DNA from: Neobacillus jeddahensis
GTDB lineage: Bacteria; Bacillota; Bacilli; Bacillales; Cytobacillaceae
Assembly: GCF_000612625.1 (NCBI RefSeq)
Contig: NZ_CCAS010000001.1
Location: 121,001-185,000, forward strand
Reading direction: 5' to 3'
DNA length: 64,000 nucleotides
Shown: positions 18,317 to 26,780 of the stretch, in pieces
How positions within the stretch are numbered: position 1 is the first letter of the stretch
Layout of the letters: the number at the start of each line of letters is the position of its first letter
Position numbers and translations under genes: made by a program
Notes under the pieces: model-generated
Databases searched by the model: none
Told to the model about the DNA's origin: nothing
The model's input: the letters and a program-made list of their open reading frames with translations, nothing else

Positions 18317-19588
18317 GTGGAAACAAAAAAGCAGGGTTTCTTAAACGAAGTTTCCAATCAAATTCATTCAAATGAAGCAAAGAAATTTGTCACGGATGAA
18401 TTAAGTTATCATTTAACTGAAACAAAGAAAATGTGGATGGAGAAGGGATTAACAGCAGAGGAAGCAGAGGAACAGGCGGTCGACCAAATGGGAAGCGCCA
18501 TTATACTTGGCAGACAATTGAACAAGCTGCACCGACCAAAGGTGGATTGGCTGCTTGTAGGACTTTTACTTATGACATTAATCCTTGGATTTTTGCCCAT
18601 GTATTCGCTTGGCTATATGAATGTAGGCCATTTTATTTTTAACAAGATCATGTTTGTCTTGATAGCAACTGTTGCTGCTGGTGGCTTGATGTTAATCGAC
18701 TATCGGAAATGGTTTAAGCAGGGATGGTTGTTTTATTCGATCGGGTTATTTATACTGCTGTTACTGAAATATTTTTCCAATACGATGATTAATGGACTGC
18801 CTTTGTTTAGAATCCCACCACTTATTACAATTGAAAGCCTTATGGCGGTACCATTCCTTTTTCTTGCCTGGTCAGTATTTTTTGATAACGAGCGGATGAG
18901 AGTATGGCAATTTGTCCTTTTGTTTTTGATACCATTTGGTTTACTGTTATCTCTTCCTAGTATTTCAACCACGTATCTATATACTGGAATGGTATTAGTC
19001 ATGCTGTGGGGAAGTAAATTCCGCAAAAAAACGATTCTAACCATTTGGACAGGTGCGGTGAGTTGCTTCTTGGTATTTATCTTGACTTCATGGTTTTTCC
19101 TTAAGGAATATCAGACCGCGAGATTGTTTGCCTTTTTGAAACCAGAAAAATATTCAGATGGTGCCGGTTACATGATTTTACGGATTAAAGAGTTATTGTC
19201 CAAAGCAGGATGGTTTGGTGCAAGTAAAAACGACTTCATTCCTGAAGCGCATACTAATTTTGTTTTTGTCAGTTTTACGTATTATTATGGATGGATCTTT
19301 GCTGTTATTCTTGTTTTGATCCTCACCTTATTTGTGGCTCGAATCGTTGCCATCTCCGTGAAAATCAAAGACTCGTTTGGAAAGCTCCTATTAATTGGTG
19401 CAGTAGCTCTCTATGGCATCCAACTGGTAACCAATATTGCTATGGTCCTCGGAATAGTACCGATGATTACGATGTCTTTACCCTTCATCAGCTATGGGTT
19501 AATGCCAACTTTATTTAATGCCTTTTTAATTGGAATCGTATTAAGTGTTTATCGGCGCAAGGACTTGATCCCGGGCCACAATTTGTAA
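18317..19588 (+). CDS. SEDS (FtsW/RodA/SpoVE)-like membrane protein with N-terminal HAAS-like domain
   Basis: A 423-residue protein. Residues 1-85 are a cytosolic helical prefix (KKFVTDELSYHLTETKKMW, EEAEEQAVDQMGSAIILG) typical of proteins encoded beside PadR and ECF sigma genes. About ten membrane segments with SEDS character follow. The SEDS loop motif reads IPEAHTNFVF near residue 315, with Asn where FtsW/RodA normally have Asp in HTDFIF. Loss of that acid would predict a protein without glycosyltransferase activity (inference). The start is GTG 18317 after GAGGGG; GTG 18308 overlapping the PadR stop is possible. Confidence 0.75.
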   Translation: METKKQGFLNEVSNQIHSNEAKKFVTDELSYHLTETKKMWMEKGLTAEEAEEQAVDQMGSAIILGRQLNKLHRPKVDWLLVGLLLMTLILGFLPMYSLGYMNVGHFIFNKIMFVLIATVAAGGLMLIDYRKWFKQGWLFYSIGLFILLLLKYFSNTMINGLPLFRIPPLITIESLMAVPFLFLAWSVFFDNERMRVWQFVLLFLIPFGLLLSLPSISTTYLYTGMVLVMLWGSKFRKKTILTIWTGAVSCFLVFILTSWFFLKEYQTARLFAFLKPEKYSDGAGYMILRIKELLSKAGWFGASKNDFIPEAHTNFVFVSFTYYYGWIFAVILVLILTLFVARIVAISVKIKDSFGKLLLIGAVALYGIQLVTNIAMVLGIVPMITMSLPFISYGLMPTLFNAFLIGIVLSVYRRKDLIPGHNL

Positions 19589-19634
19589 ATGGAATCAAAC
19601 AGTTTCAATGGATAAAACGTAAAGGATGCGAACG

Positions 19635-19964
19635 ATGACAAAGCAAGAAGTGCTTAAAATATTAGTACTAATAGAATCAGTGTACACTTCCTTTATGCTT
19701 AAAAATGATACAGTGCAACATTGGTTAGAATTATCCAACCAAATGAATTATGGAAAAGTATTGAACGCGCTATTAACCTATATGAAAAAAAGTCCTTATC
19801 CACCAATAATGGCAGATCTTGTTGAACAAAAGATTGAAACAATCGAATTATCTACGAGACGAATCCCGTCAATCCACGAAAAAAGAACAAAAATCGTACA
19901 GAACAATATACCTTTAAGGACTAACACACAGCAAATTTGGATGGCAGAGTATTCCTTAAAGTAA
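19635..19964 (+). CDS. G39P-like replicative helicase loader/inhibitor homologue
   Basis: A 109-residue protein. The first 70 residues (TKQEVLKILVLIESVY, then DTVQHWLELSNQMNYGKVLN and YPPIMADL) match the pattern of phage SPP1 G39P-type proteins, which bind the replicative helicase and couple it to the initiator. The C-terminal 40 residues are polar and probably disordered, as in G39P. No other phage gene lies nearby, so it is a chromosomal paralogue or remnant. The ATG at 19635 follows AAAGGA by 8 nt. Confidence 0.6.
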   Translation: MTKQEVLKILVLIESVYTSFMLKNDTVQHWLELSNQMNYGKVLNALLTYMKKSPYPPIMADLVEQKIETIELSTRRIPSIHEKRTKIVQNNIPLRTNTQQIWMAEYSLK

Positions 19965-20061
19965 GCCGTCCTGTGACGAGATTGCTTAAGTGTAGGTACC
20001 TTAAAAACCTCAATAGTTTGAAAAAACAAGGACATCTGCCTATGCCTTTTATCCATTCCAA

Positions 20062-20070
20062 CATAGTCTA
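20062..20070 (+). promoter_or_regulatory. SigK-like -10 box upstream of the Gly-rich gene
   Basis: CATAGTCTA fits CATAnnnTA exactly, 32 nt upstream of the start codon. No AC -35 element is found at the usual 16-17 nt spacing, so this is tentative. Confidence 0.3.
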
Positions 20071-20101
20071 GACTGTAACCTATAAAAGGAGAGATGCTCA
20101 A

Positions 20102-20602
20102 ATGAATGATATGAGACAATTTAATGTTGGAATGGGTACAGGCGGTTTCCCAGGGATGGCTGGATTTGATGGTGCAGGAATGGGTGGCTACCCAGGAATG
20201 GGTGAATTTGGCGGATGGGGCGGATTCCCTGGTCATGGCGGACATGGTGGATGGGGCGGATTCCCTGGTCATGGTTGGCATGACGGATGGGGCGGATTCC
20301 CTGGTCATGGCGGACATGGTGGATGGGGCGGATTCCCTGGTCACGGTGGTCATGGCGGATGGGGCGGATTCCCTGGTCACACTGGACATGGTGGAATGGG
20401 CGGATTCCCTGGTCACACTGGACATGGTGGAATGGGCGGATTCCCTGGTCAAGGTGGCATGGGAGGAATGGGCGGATTCCCTGGTCAAGGTGGCATGGGA
20501 GGAATGGGCGGATTCCCTGGTCAAGGTGGCATGGGAGGAATGGGCGGATTCCCTAGTCAAGGTGGCATGGGAGGAATGGGCGGATTCCCAACCAATCTTT
20601 AA
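20102..20602 (+). CDS. Glycine-rich tandem-repeat protein, putative spore surface protein
   Basis: A 166-residue low-complexity protein. After about 35 residues, the unit GGFPGHGGHGGWG (15-16 residues, 42-48 nt) repeats. It starts as Trp/His-rich copies and shifts to GGMGGMGGFPGQ copies at the C-terminus, giving about eleven GGFPG motifs. It contains no Cys or Lys. Among three overlapping frames this one is chosen because AAAGGAGAG lies 8 nt before the ATG. A SigK-like -10 box and the sporulation-rich neighbourhood suggest a late coat or crust component (inference). I do not recognise a named family. Confidence 0.75.
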   Translation: MNDMRQFNVGMGTGGFPGMAGFDGAGMGGYPGMGEFGGWGGFPGHGGHGGWGGFPGHGWHDGWGGFPGHGGHGGWGGFPGHGGHGGWGGFPGHTGHGGMGGFPGHTGHGGMGGFPGQGGMGGMGGFPGQGGMGGMGGFPGQGGMGGMGGFPSQGGMGGMGGFPTNL

Positions 20603-20696
20603 TTAATACTTGCCCTTAGCGAAAATTAAACTAATTTAATAAATATATAAATTTGAGCATAATCGGTATGCCAATCCGATAGAATAAAGAAAACTC

Positions 20697-20754
20697 GCCG
20701 ATTGGAGAGCCCCTAAGGGCGAAGACAGAGGCGGAATTATACTTTCCTATCGGC
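20697..20754. repeat. 58-bp element with 9-bp terminal inverted repeats
   Basis: GCCGATTGG at the left end and CCTATCGGC at the right end are inverted with one mismatch, enclosing a GC-rich block with AGCCCCTAAGGGC. The ends share GCCGATAGG with the repeat at 58910. It may be a MITE-like or REP-like element. Confidence 0.4.
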
Positions 20755-20755
20755 T

Positions 20756-20790
20756 AAAAAAACCTTGAACATATTCAAGGTTTTTTTATT
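20756..20790 (+). terminator. Rho-independent terminator
   Basis: AAAAACCTTGAA / TTCAAGGTTTTT followed by TTATTT. It ends the Gly-rich transcript. Confidence 0.85.
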
Positions 20791-20874
20791 TCTCTTTACA
20801 CTACCTAAAATTCGACCAGCATTCCTGGCTTATTTTTCACTCATCGTTTTTAGACGTGCAAATGTTTCTTTATC

Positions 20875-21330
20875 TCAAACAGTAACATGAATTTTTTTAT
20901 CAAACCTTGCTTCAACGCTAGTGATGGCAGTTGCGATTAATAGGGTTTTTCCATCGACGAGGAGTGGATCCCTTGTGGCGAAATTATTCTCTGTTATTTG
21001 ATCGGCAAAAATAATTACCCAATTTGCTTTTGGCAAATTGGCATTAAGGAGTGTTTCTTCATTTGTGGCATCCCCGCGAACATAAAACAGCCGTTCATCC
21101 ATCACCGGAGCTTTTTCTAACTGATCGATGATAACAATATCAATCTTTTTATCAGATTTTACTATTTCTTGATCGCTAATTTCGATTTTACACTCCAGCC
21201 AATCAACACAATATGATTTTTGCCCGTATTATAGAGCCATCTTTTCAATGCCATTCCCACGAATGATTAATCCTGCCTTTCCAGAGATCGAATATTTTTT
21301 GCCTACCCAATTAATAAAAATTAACAGCAC
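20875..21330 (-). pseudogene. Degraded YugO-like potassium channel (TrkA-N/RCK part only)
   Basis: The minus strand encodes DERLFYVRGDATNEETLLNA and NWVIIFADQ, DPLLVDGKTLLIATAI, the RCK/TrkA-N NAD-binding domain of two-helix K+ channels like YugO. Further upstream, about 21110-21330, other frames give fragments such as GKAGLIIRGNG, WLECKIEISDQEIV and SDKKIDIVIIDQLE that belong to the same family but are broken by a stop and at least one frame change. The pore helices are absent and the C-terminus stops early (VTV-stop). There is no ribosome site. It is a decaying gene remnant. Confidence 0.7.
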
Positions 21331-21448
21331 AAGGAAGCATCAGAATCATTTTTGTTTAAGCATGCACGATGACTTGATAAAATAAATATAAGGGGAGGAG
21401 AAAATAGCGACTGCAGATGAAACCGAAATTTTGGAGGGGAAGCTACTG

Positions 21449-21691
21449 ATGAAAAATTTAGTAAGCACGAACGAAGTAGTCATTGGGAAAGTATATATGG
21501 TCGAAATGCAAGATGGAGAAATTAGTTCTTTCCGTGTACTGAATGAAACGCCTACGCATTTTATTTTTTCTTACTCCACAAATGAAACGGTAGATGTATT
21601 CGAAAAAGCTAAAAAAGATGTATTTGGGATATTTGAGGTTCGAGAGTGGTGGGATACAAAAGGGAAGCATTCGAACCCATTGATAAATTAA
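21449..21691 (+). CDS. Small conserved hypothetical protein
   Basis: An 80-residue soluble protein that I do not recognise. It is predicted mainly beta at first (VVIGKVYMVEMQDGEISSFRVLNETPTHFIFSY), like a small barrel, with an acidic and aromatic C-terminus (FEVREWWDTKG). GGAGGGG lies 11 nt before the ATG at 21449. Another strong purine-rich site (AGGGGAGGAG near 21391) precedes a ten-codon reading frame, starting ATG 21417, that ends at the start codon, possibly a leader peptide. It shares a bidirectional terminator with the convergent germination-like genes. Confidence 0.6.
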   Translation: MKNLVSTNEVVIGKVYMVEMQDGEISSFRVLNETPTHFIFSYSTNETVDVFEKAKKDVFGIFEVREWWDTKGKHSNPLIN

Positions 21692-21700
21692 TGACTAAAT

Positions 21701-21738
21701 AACCCTCATTTCCTTCTCGGGAAGTGAGGGTTATTTTC
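21701..21738. terminator. Bidirectional terminator
   Basis: AACCCTCATTTCC pairs with GGGAAGTGAGGGTT, flanked by T/A runs, between convergent genes. Confidence 0.75.
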
Positions 21739-21972
21739 TTAAAGAATACTATTTTTCATCGTCCAGCTATCACTTACGTCACAATCCATAATATAGGTAA
21801 TCGGAATGAGCAGGGTAGAATCATCCCCATTTTGTTCCCCAAATCCCTGGTTCCTTTTATAGGAGATAAACTTGTCAGTAAATTGCAAGGGTCCCATACT
21901 CAGAATAGAACCATGGTCCAACACATTAATTTTAAGATCCCCAAGATTCACAGACATTGGTGCAAAGATCAC
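21739..21972 (-). CDS. GerPA/GerPF-like small spore protein, copy 3 of a tandem set
   Basis: A 77-residue protein. It shares PMSVNLGDLKINVLD, ISYKRNQGFGEQNGD and a terminal CDVSDSWT with its neighbour at 22002 (PMAINFIGFKVNTLD, KRNQGVGEQNGD, PDISDSNT). The pattern of a beta-rich start, 'LKIN', a 'GP' turn and a 'DPDvxD' tail resembles GerPA/GerPF family proteins, which help germinants cross the coat. The start is GTG after AAGGGGGAATA. It is the last gene of the cluster, 29 nt after copy 2. Confidence 0.6.
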   Translation of the reverse strand: MIFAPMSVNLGDLKINVLDHGSILSMGPLQFTDKFISYKRNQGFGEQNGDDSTLLIPITYIMDCDVSDSWTMKNSIL

Positions 21973-22001
21973 CAGTATTCCCCCTTGTTCGAGAATGATT
22001 C

Positions 22002-22235
22002 CTATATAATACTATTTTTTGCGGTATTACTATCTGAAATGTCAGGGTCAACTACCCAAGAAATCGGGATATTCACAGGTGATAAATCCCCATTTTGTTC
22101 TCCAACCCCCTGATTCCTCTTATAGGAGACCAACTGGTCAATAAATTGATTAGGTCCAAGGTTGACGAAGGAGGAATTGTCAAGGGTGTTTACTTTAAAA
22201 CCGATAAAATTAATGGCCATTGGTGCGATATTCAC
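22002..22235 (-). CDS. GerPA/GerPF-like small spore protein, copy 2 of a tandem set
   Basis: A 77-residue protein, clearly a tandem paralogue of the gene at 21739: same length, same KRNQGxGEQNGD core and same NSI end. Its tail PDISDSNT matches the 'DPDvsD' ending of GerPA/GerPF-family proteins. The start is GTG with AAGGAG 9 nt upstream. It is probably expressed in the mother cell and coat-located (family knowledge). Sequence divergence between copies is moderate, so the duplication is not recent. Confidence 0.6.
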   Translation of the reverse strand: MNIAPMAINFIGFKVNTLDNSSFVNLGPNQFIDQLVSYKRNQGVGEQNGDLSPVNIPISWVVDPDISDSNTAKNSII

Positions 22236-22260
22236 CTATATCACTCCTTATACTTACAGT

Positions 22261-22524
22261 TTAAGCTAATGTCATGGATGAGAGGAAACTTACACCCCCA
22301 TTTCTCTTCATCGTCGGCATATCGATAATTTCGTTATCTAGCACAAACTGGATCGGGACCACGATTTTGGAGAAATCCGCTAATTGTTGACCGAATCCTT
22401 GATTTTTTTTCCCATTGACATGGTTTCCTATTAGGATGGCTGGACCTATGGAAACTGTGTCCTGGTGGTCTGCACTGTTTATTTTCAATGAGCCAAGGTT
22501 GACTCTTGTGGGGATAAAATACAT
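22261..22524 (-). CDS. GerPA/GerPF-like small spore protein, copy 1 of a tandem set
   Basis: An 87-residue protein, the most divergent and first-transcribed of three. VNLGSLKINSADHQDTVSIG and KKNQGFGQQLAD align with the other two copies, and DNEIIDMPTM replaces the DPDvsD tail. The start at 22524 is selected because GGAAAGGAG lies just upstream; an in-frame TTG at 22563 has none. It is separated from copy 2 by 25 nt, consistent with one operon. Confidence 0.6.
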   Translation of the reverse strand: MYFIPTRVNLGSLKINSADHQDTVSIGPAILIGNHVNGKKNQGFGQQLADFSKIVVPIQFVLDNEIIDMPTMKRNGGVSFLSSMTLA

Positions 22525-22631
22525 AAGTTTCTCCTTTCCAATGCTCAAAGAAGCAAAATTCAATTTCTTATTACTATATTCCTCAGCTCCGCCGATAAGA
22601 CCATATTAGTATGGCATCATCATCTTTTCTA

Positions 22632-22664
22632 CAAAAAAAAAGAAAGTGGTGGAAGCCACTTTCG
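22632..22664 (-). terminator. Rho-independent terminator of the tre operon
   Basis: On the minus strand GAAAGTGG / CCACTTTC is followed by nine Ts. Confidence 0.85.
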
Positions 22665-22776
22665 AAAGAAGGAAAACTTTTATGGGTTAGTACAGCATAT
22701 GTTCTAGCTTGTACGTGCATGTAGTGAACATGTCCATTTTGAAAAAATATTTTAAAGGGAGCTACAGGAAACTACC

Positions 22777-23490
22777 TTACTGCGACCTTCTTGCAAAATC
22801 AACAAAACGAAATTTATCAGGGCGATGTCTTGACTCTGTATATTGGAAAAGGGTGGCGTCCTCCAAATAGACAAGGTTTTTAATCACAACGATATTATGA
22901 AAACCCTCAAGATCTAATAAGGTCTTGTCTTCTAATGTAGGTTCAACTACGACAATTTCCTTTTTCGCAAAACTAATCGACAAATTCAAATCATTTTCAA
23001 GGTATTGATAAATCGAATCCGCACAAATTTCTTCCGTTAGAGAAGGGACATACTTACTCCATAAATAATCCTTATCTAAGATGATTCTTTCTCCAGTCAT
23101 TTCCCTTGTTCGGGCGATCTTCCAGACAAGGTCCTTACTGCCAAGGTGGAGCTGCTGCCGGATATAGCCATCGGGCTTAACTAAGGAAAGTTCATTGACA
23201 ATGGTTTTTGGCTTACTGCCCATTTTACTTGCCAGTTCCTTAAAACTAACTAATCCAGAGACAGGAAAATCAAATTTGCTGATATCGATGACAATCGAAC
23301 CTTTTCCTCTAACTTTTTGTATATAGCCATTTTGTGAGAGTAGATTTAACGCTTTTCTTATCGTTTCCCTTGATGTATCAAATTGATCCTTTAATTCATT
23401 TTCAGAGGGGAGCAGCGTTTGCGGAGGAAGTTCGCCGCTTTTTATTTTCTCGACTATACTGTTATAAATGGTTAGGTACTTGTTCGTCAT
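22777..23490 (-). CDS. treR: Trehalose operon repressor, GntR family
   Basis: A 237-residue regulator. It has an N-terminal GntR winged helix (LPSENELKDQFDTSRETIRK at residues 26-45, LLSQNGYIQKVRGKGS following) and a C-terminal UTRA effector domain that binds trehalose 6-phosphate in the family. It is the third gene of treP-treA-treR, 16 nt after treA. Its operators TTGTATATACAA are found twice in the treP promoter, so it autoregulates the operon. Confidence 0.92.
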   Translation of the reverse strand: MTNKYLTIYNSIVEKIKSGELPPQTLLPSENELKDQFDTSRETIRKALNLLSQNGYIQKVRGKGSIVIDISKFDFPVSGLVSFKELASKMGSKPKTIVNELSLVKPDGYIRQQLHLGSKDLVWKIARTREMTGERIILDKDYLWSKYVPSLTEEICADSIYQYLENDLNLSISFAKKEIVVVEPTLEDKTLLDLEGFHNIVVIKNLVYLEDATLFQYTESRHRPDKFRFVDFARRSQ

Positions 23491-23506
23491 AAGATATCTC
23501 CGATCA

Positions 23507-25174
23507 TTATTTCAGGTGGTACACAATCGACTCATATGGTCGTAAAAGAATCTGCATTCTAAGTTGTGCTGAGGAATCCTCATAGTTAGAGAGTACCATC
23601 TTACTCTTACACTCATCAAGATTTAAATGAGCCGGAAGGGAAAATCTCTTTTCTTTGCTATAAAAATTGCTCATGACGAGTAATTTTTCTGAATCATTTG
23701 TTCGTATAAACGCAAAAACTTCTTCATCTTGATCTAAAATTAACTGGAAGTCTCCATCCGTGATGATATTCATTTCTTTTCGTAATTGAATGAGTTTTTG
23801 GTAGTGATAGAAAATCGAATCGGATTCTTGTCTTGCTTTTTCTGCATTAATTTCTTGAAAATTCGCAGCTGTTTTGATCCAAGGTGTACCGGTTGTGAAA
23901 CCTGCATGTTCACTTGCATTCCACTGAACAGGGGTCCGGGAATTATCTCGTGATTTTTGCTTGAGGATTTCGATAATCTCTTGTTCGTCCATCCCATTAT
24001 TTTTCAAAATAGTAAACATATTTAAAGACTCAACATCACGATAGTCGTCGATCGCATCAAAATTTGGATTGGTCATCCCGAATTCTTCACCTTGATAAAT
24101 ATAAGGAGTTCCTTGCAGCATATGGAGCACAGTTGCTAACATTTTCGCCGATTCTTTATGGTATTTCCCGTCATCACCGAATCGAGATACGACCCGAGGC
24201 TGATCATGATTACACCAGAAGAGAGCGTTCCAACCGCCGCCTTTATTCATTGCTACTTGCCAGGTAGCCAAAATTTCTTTCAATGCTTGAAAATCAAACT
24301 CCGCCTTCGTCCATTTTTCTCCATTTAGATAATCGACTTTCAGGTGATGGAAATTAAAGGTCATATTTAATTCGTTTTGTTCAGGATTGGTGTAAAGAAT
24401 ACAATGCTCAATCGAGGTGGATGACATTTCACCAACGGTCATAATATCGTAGTGCGAAATTACTTGTCCATTCATTTCTTGTAAAAATTCATGGATTCTT
24501 GGTCCGTCTGTATAAAATTTGCGCCCATCACTATCATCCTGAGGGAACTGTTGATCTTTCGAGATTAAGTTGATGACATCCAATCTAAACCCATCTACAC
24601 CTTTCTTTAACCAAAAGTGCATCATCTCATAAAGTGTCATGCGTACTTTTTCATTTTCCCAGTTTAAATCTGCTTGTGTTACATCGAACAAATGAAGATA
24701 GTATTGATCGGTTGGCTCATCATACGCCCAAGCAGATCCGCCAAATTTTGATTCCCAGTTGGTAGGCGGCTCGCCGTTTTTACCATCTTTCCAGATATAA
24801 AAATCCCGATAAGGGTTATCCTTAGAGGACTTAGCTTGTTTAAACCATTCATGTTCTGTTGATGTATGGTTGATCACGATATCCATTATTATTTTTAAAC
24901 CGCGTTTATGTGCTTCTGCTAGCAGCAAATCAAAATCCTCCATCGTTCCGTATTCATCATGGATAGTGTAGTAATCACTGATATCGTAGCCATTGTCCCG
25001 TTGTGGTGATTGATAAATAGGGGTTAGCCAGAGAACATCAACACCAAGCTCTTTTAAATAATCTAGTTTTCCAATGATTCCTTGAAGATCTCCTGTCCCA
25101 TTTCCGGTTGTGTCATGAAAGCTTTTTGGATAAATTTGATAAACGACTGCTTTTTTCCACCATGCTGTTGACAT
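23507..25174 (-). CDS. treA: Trehalose-6-phosphate hydrolase (alpha-phosphotrehalase)
   Basis: A 555-residue GH13 enzyme cleaving trehalose 6-phosphate to glucose and glucose 6-phosphate in the cytosol. The GH13 motifs are present: DIVINHTS near residue 97, DGFRLDVINLIS with the nucleophile Asp near 195-200, VGEMSS with the acid Glu near 250, and CNHDQPRVV near 320. The start at 25174 (MSTAWWKKAVVYQIYPKSF) follows GGCAGGTG; the in-frame GTG at 25183 does not have a spaced site. It lies between treP and treR. Confidence 0.95.
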   Translation of the reverse strand: MSTAWWKKAVVYQIYPKSFHDTTGNGTGDLQGIIGKLDYLKELGVDVLWLTPIYQSPQRDNGYDISDYYTIHDEYGTMEDFDLLLAEAHKRGLKIIMDIVINHTSTEHEWFKQAKSSKDNPYRDFYIWKDGKNGEPPTNWESKFGGSAWAYDEPTDQYYLHLFDVTQADLNWENEKVRMTLYEMMHFWLKKGVDGFRLDVINLISKDQQFPQDDSDGRKFYTDGPRIHEFLQEMNGQVISHYDIMTVGEMSSTSIEHCILYTNPEQNELNMTFNFHHLKVDYLNGEKWTKAEFDFQALKEILATWQVAMNKGGGWNALFWCNHDQPRVVSRFGDDGKYHKESAKMLATVLHMLQGTPYIYQGEEFGMTNPNFDAIDDYRDVESLNMFTILKNNGMDEQEIIEILKQKSRDNSRTPVQWNASEHAGFTTGTPWIKTAANFQEINAEKARQESDSIFYHYQKLIQLRKEMNIITDGDFQLILDQDEEVFAFIRTNDSEKLLVMSNFYSKEKRFSLPAHLNLDECKSKMVLSNYEDSSAQLRMQILLRPYESIVYHLK

Positions 25175-25255
25175 ATTAAACACCTGCCTGTAAATTTTGA
25201 TAACTCTAATGTGGAAAAGGAGGGAGAGAGTCTCCCTCCAATTATGGAGTGTACA

Positions 25256-26680
25256 TTACTTTTTAAAATTTAATTTTTTAATCCCTGTTTTTGCAAAGAT
25301 GTTCGTTAATACAAATGGAATGACGATGGCAATCACCATGCAGACTCCAAAGATAACCATATATTTCGGCTGAATGGATAGGATACCAGGAAGACCGCCA
25401 ACTCCAATCGAGTTAGCCATTACGCCAGATGCGACTGATACGACCCCGGCAATCATCGAACCGATCATTGCTGCCAAGAATGGGAAGCCGTATTTTAAGT
25501 TAATACCGAACATCGCTGGTTCTGTTACACCTAAGTAACATGAAATAGCCGCTGGGATCGAAACTTGCTTTTCTTCTTCATCTTTACGGTTAATAAAGAT
25601 CATGGCAAGAACGGCTGAGCCTTGAGCAATATTGGAAAGAGCGATCATTGGCCAAAGGTTTGTTCCACCCAGCTCGCTCATTAATTGTAGATCAATTGCA
25701 TTTGTCATATGGTGTAAGCCAGTAATTACAAGTGGGGCATATGCAAAACCAAAGATAGCAGCAAATAACCAACCAAATGCAGAAGTTAAGCTAGAGTATA
25801 CAACATGAGAAATTCCTGAACCAATCGACCAGCCGATTGGACCTAAAATCGTGTGGGCAATTAAGACGGTTGGCACCAATGCTAAAAATGGTACCACAAT
25901 CATTGAAATGGAATTTGGAACGATTTTTCGTAATCGCGTTTCTAAGAAACCTAATACTAATCCAGCTAGGATGGCAGGAATAACTTGTGCTTGATAGCCA
26001 ATCATTTCAATTTTTGCAAAGCCGAAATCCCAAACGGGAATATCTTTTGCACCTGCAACAGCATAAGCATTTAATAATTGCGGCGATACTAAGGTAATAC
26101 CAAGAACGATCCCAAGAATTTGCGACGCGCCCATTTTCTTCGCTACGGACCAGGTGATTCCAACAGGCAAGAAGTGGAAAATCGCTTCACCAATCAGCCA
26201 TAAGAAAGCGTGGACACCCGCCCAGAACTGAGACACCTCAACAATCGTTTTGGTTCCGTCATCTAATAGTTTAATGTCACCGATTACATTTCGGAAACCA
26301 AGGATAAGACCACCGACTACAAGGGCAGGAATTAATGGGGTGAAAATTTCTGCTAGATGCCCCATTAATCGCTGTAACCAGTTTTGATTTTGTTTAGCAG
26401 CAATTTTGGCTTCTTCCTTAGAAGTACCATCTACTCCGGCAATTTTCACAAAGTCATTATAGAAGCTTGAAACTTCATTTCCAATGATAACTTGGAATTG
26501 CCCAGCTTGTGTGAATGTACCTTTTACAAGTTTAATGGCCTCGATTTCTTTTACATCGGCCTTGCTCGGATCTTTTAAGACAAATCTCATTCTTGTTACA
26601 CAGTGGGTAACCGCTGCAATGTTTTCTTTTCCACCAATGTGCTCTAGTAACTGTTTTGAAGGCTCAGTGTACTTGCTCAT
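25256..26680 (-). CDS. treP: PTS trehalose-specific EIIBC component
   Basis: A 474-residue membrane permease that imports and phosphorylates trehalose. The N-terminal EIIB domain carries Cys27 in AAVTHCVTRMRFVL. From about residue 105 onward an EIIC glucose-family domain with about ten helices follows, including TGLHHMTNAIDLQLM and the substrate-site GVTEPAMFGINLKYGFPF. There is no EIIA domain, so phosphate must come from an EIIA-Glc-like protein encoded elsewhere. It is the first gene of the operon. Confidence 0.93.
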   Translation of the reverse strand: MSKYTEPSKQLLEHIGGKENIAAVTHCVTRMRFVLKDPSKADVKEIEAIKLVKGTFTQAGQFQVIIGNEVSSFYNDFVKIAGVDGTSKEEAKIAAKQNQNWLQRLMGHLAEIFTPLIPALVVGGLILGFRNVIGDIKLLDDGTKTIVEVSQFWAGVHAFLWLIGEAIFHFLPVGITWSVAKKMGASQILGIVLGITLVSPQLLNAYAVAGAKDIPVWDFGFAKIEMIGYQAQVIPAILAGLVLGFLETRLRKIVPNSISMIVVPFLALVPTVLIAHTILGPIGWSIGSGISHVVYSSLTSAFGWLFAAIFGFAYAPLVITGLHHMTNAIDLQLMSELGGTNLWPMIALSNIAQGSAVLAMIFINRKDEEEKQVSIPAAISCYLGVTEPAMFGINLKYGFPFLAAMIGSMIAGVVSVASGVMANSIGVGGLPGILSIQPKYMVIFGVCMVIAIVIPFVLTNIFAKTGIKKLNFKK

Positions 26681-26780
26681 CTTCTTTCCCCCTAATGGAA
26701 TGGGATGGACCCATTCTTTTATCTATTTTTTTATTCCTTCATATACAGGCAATGGGTACGTTTTCATCTTTTTAATCATG

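Noticed and set aside
19635..19964. Prophage around the G39P-like gene
   Set aside because: No integrase, terminase, capsid or att-like repeats in the neighbourhood.
20124..20606. Alternative frames through the Gly-rich repeat (Trp/Asp-rich and Arg/Trp-rich products, and a minus-strand TRESA repeat protein)
   Set aside because: Long open frames arise automatically from the in-register DNA repeat. Only the 20102 frame has a well-placed ribosome site and a sensible start.
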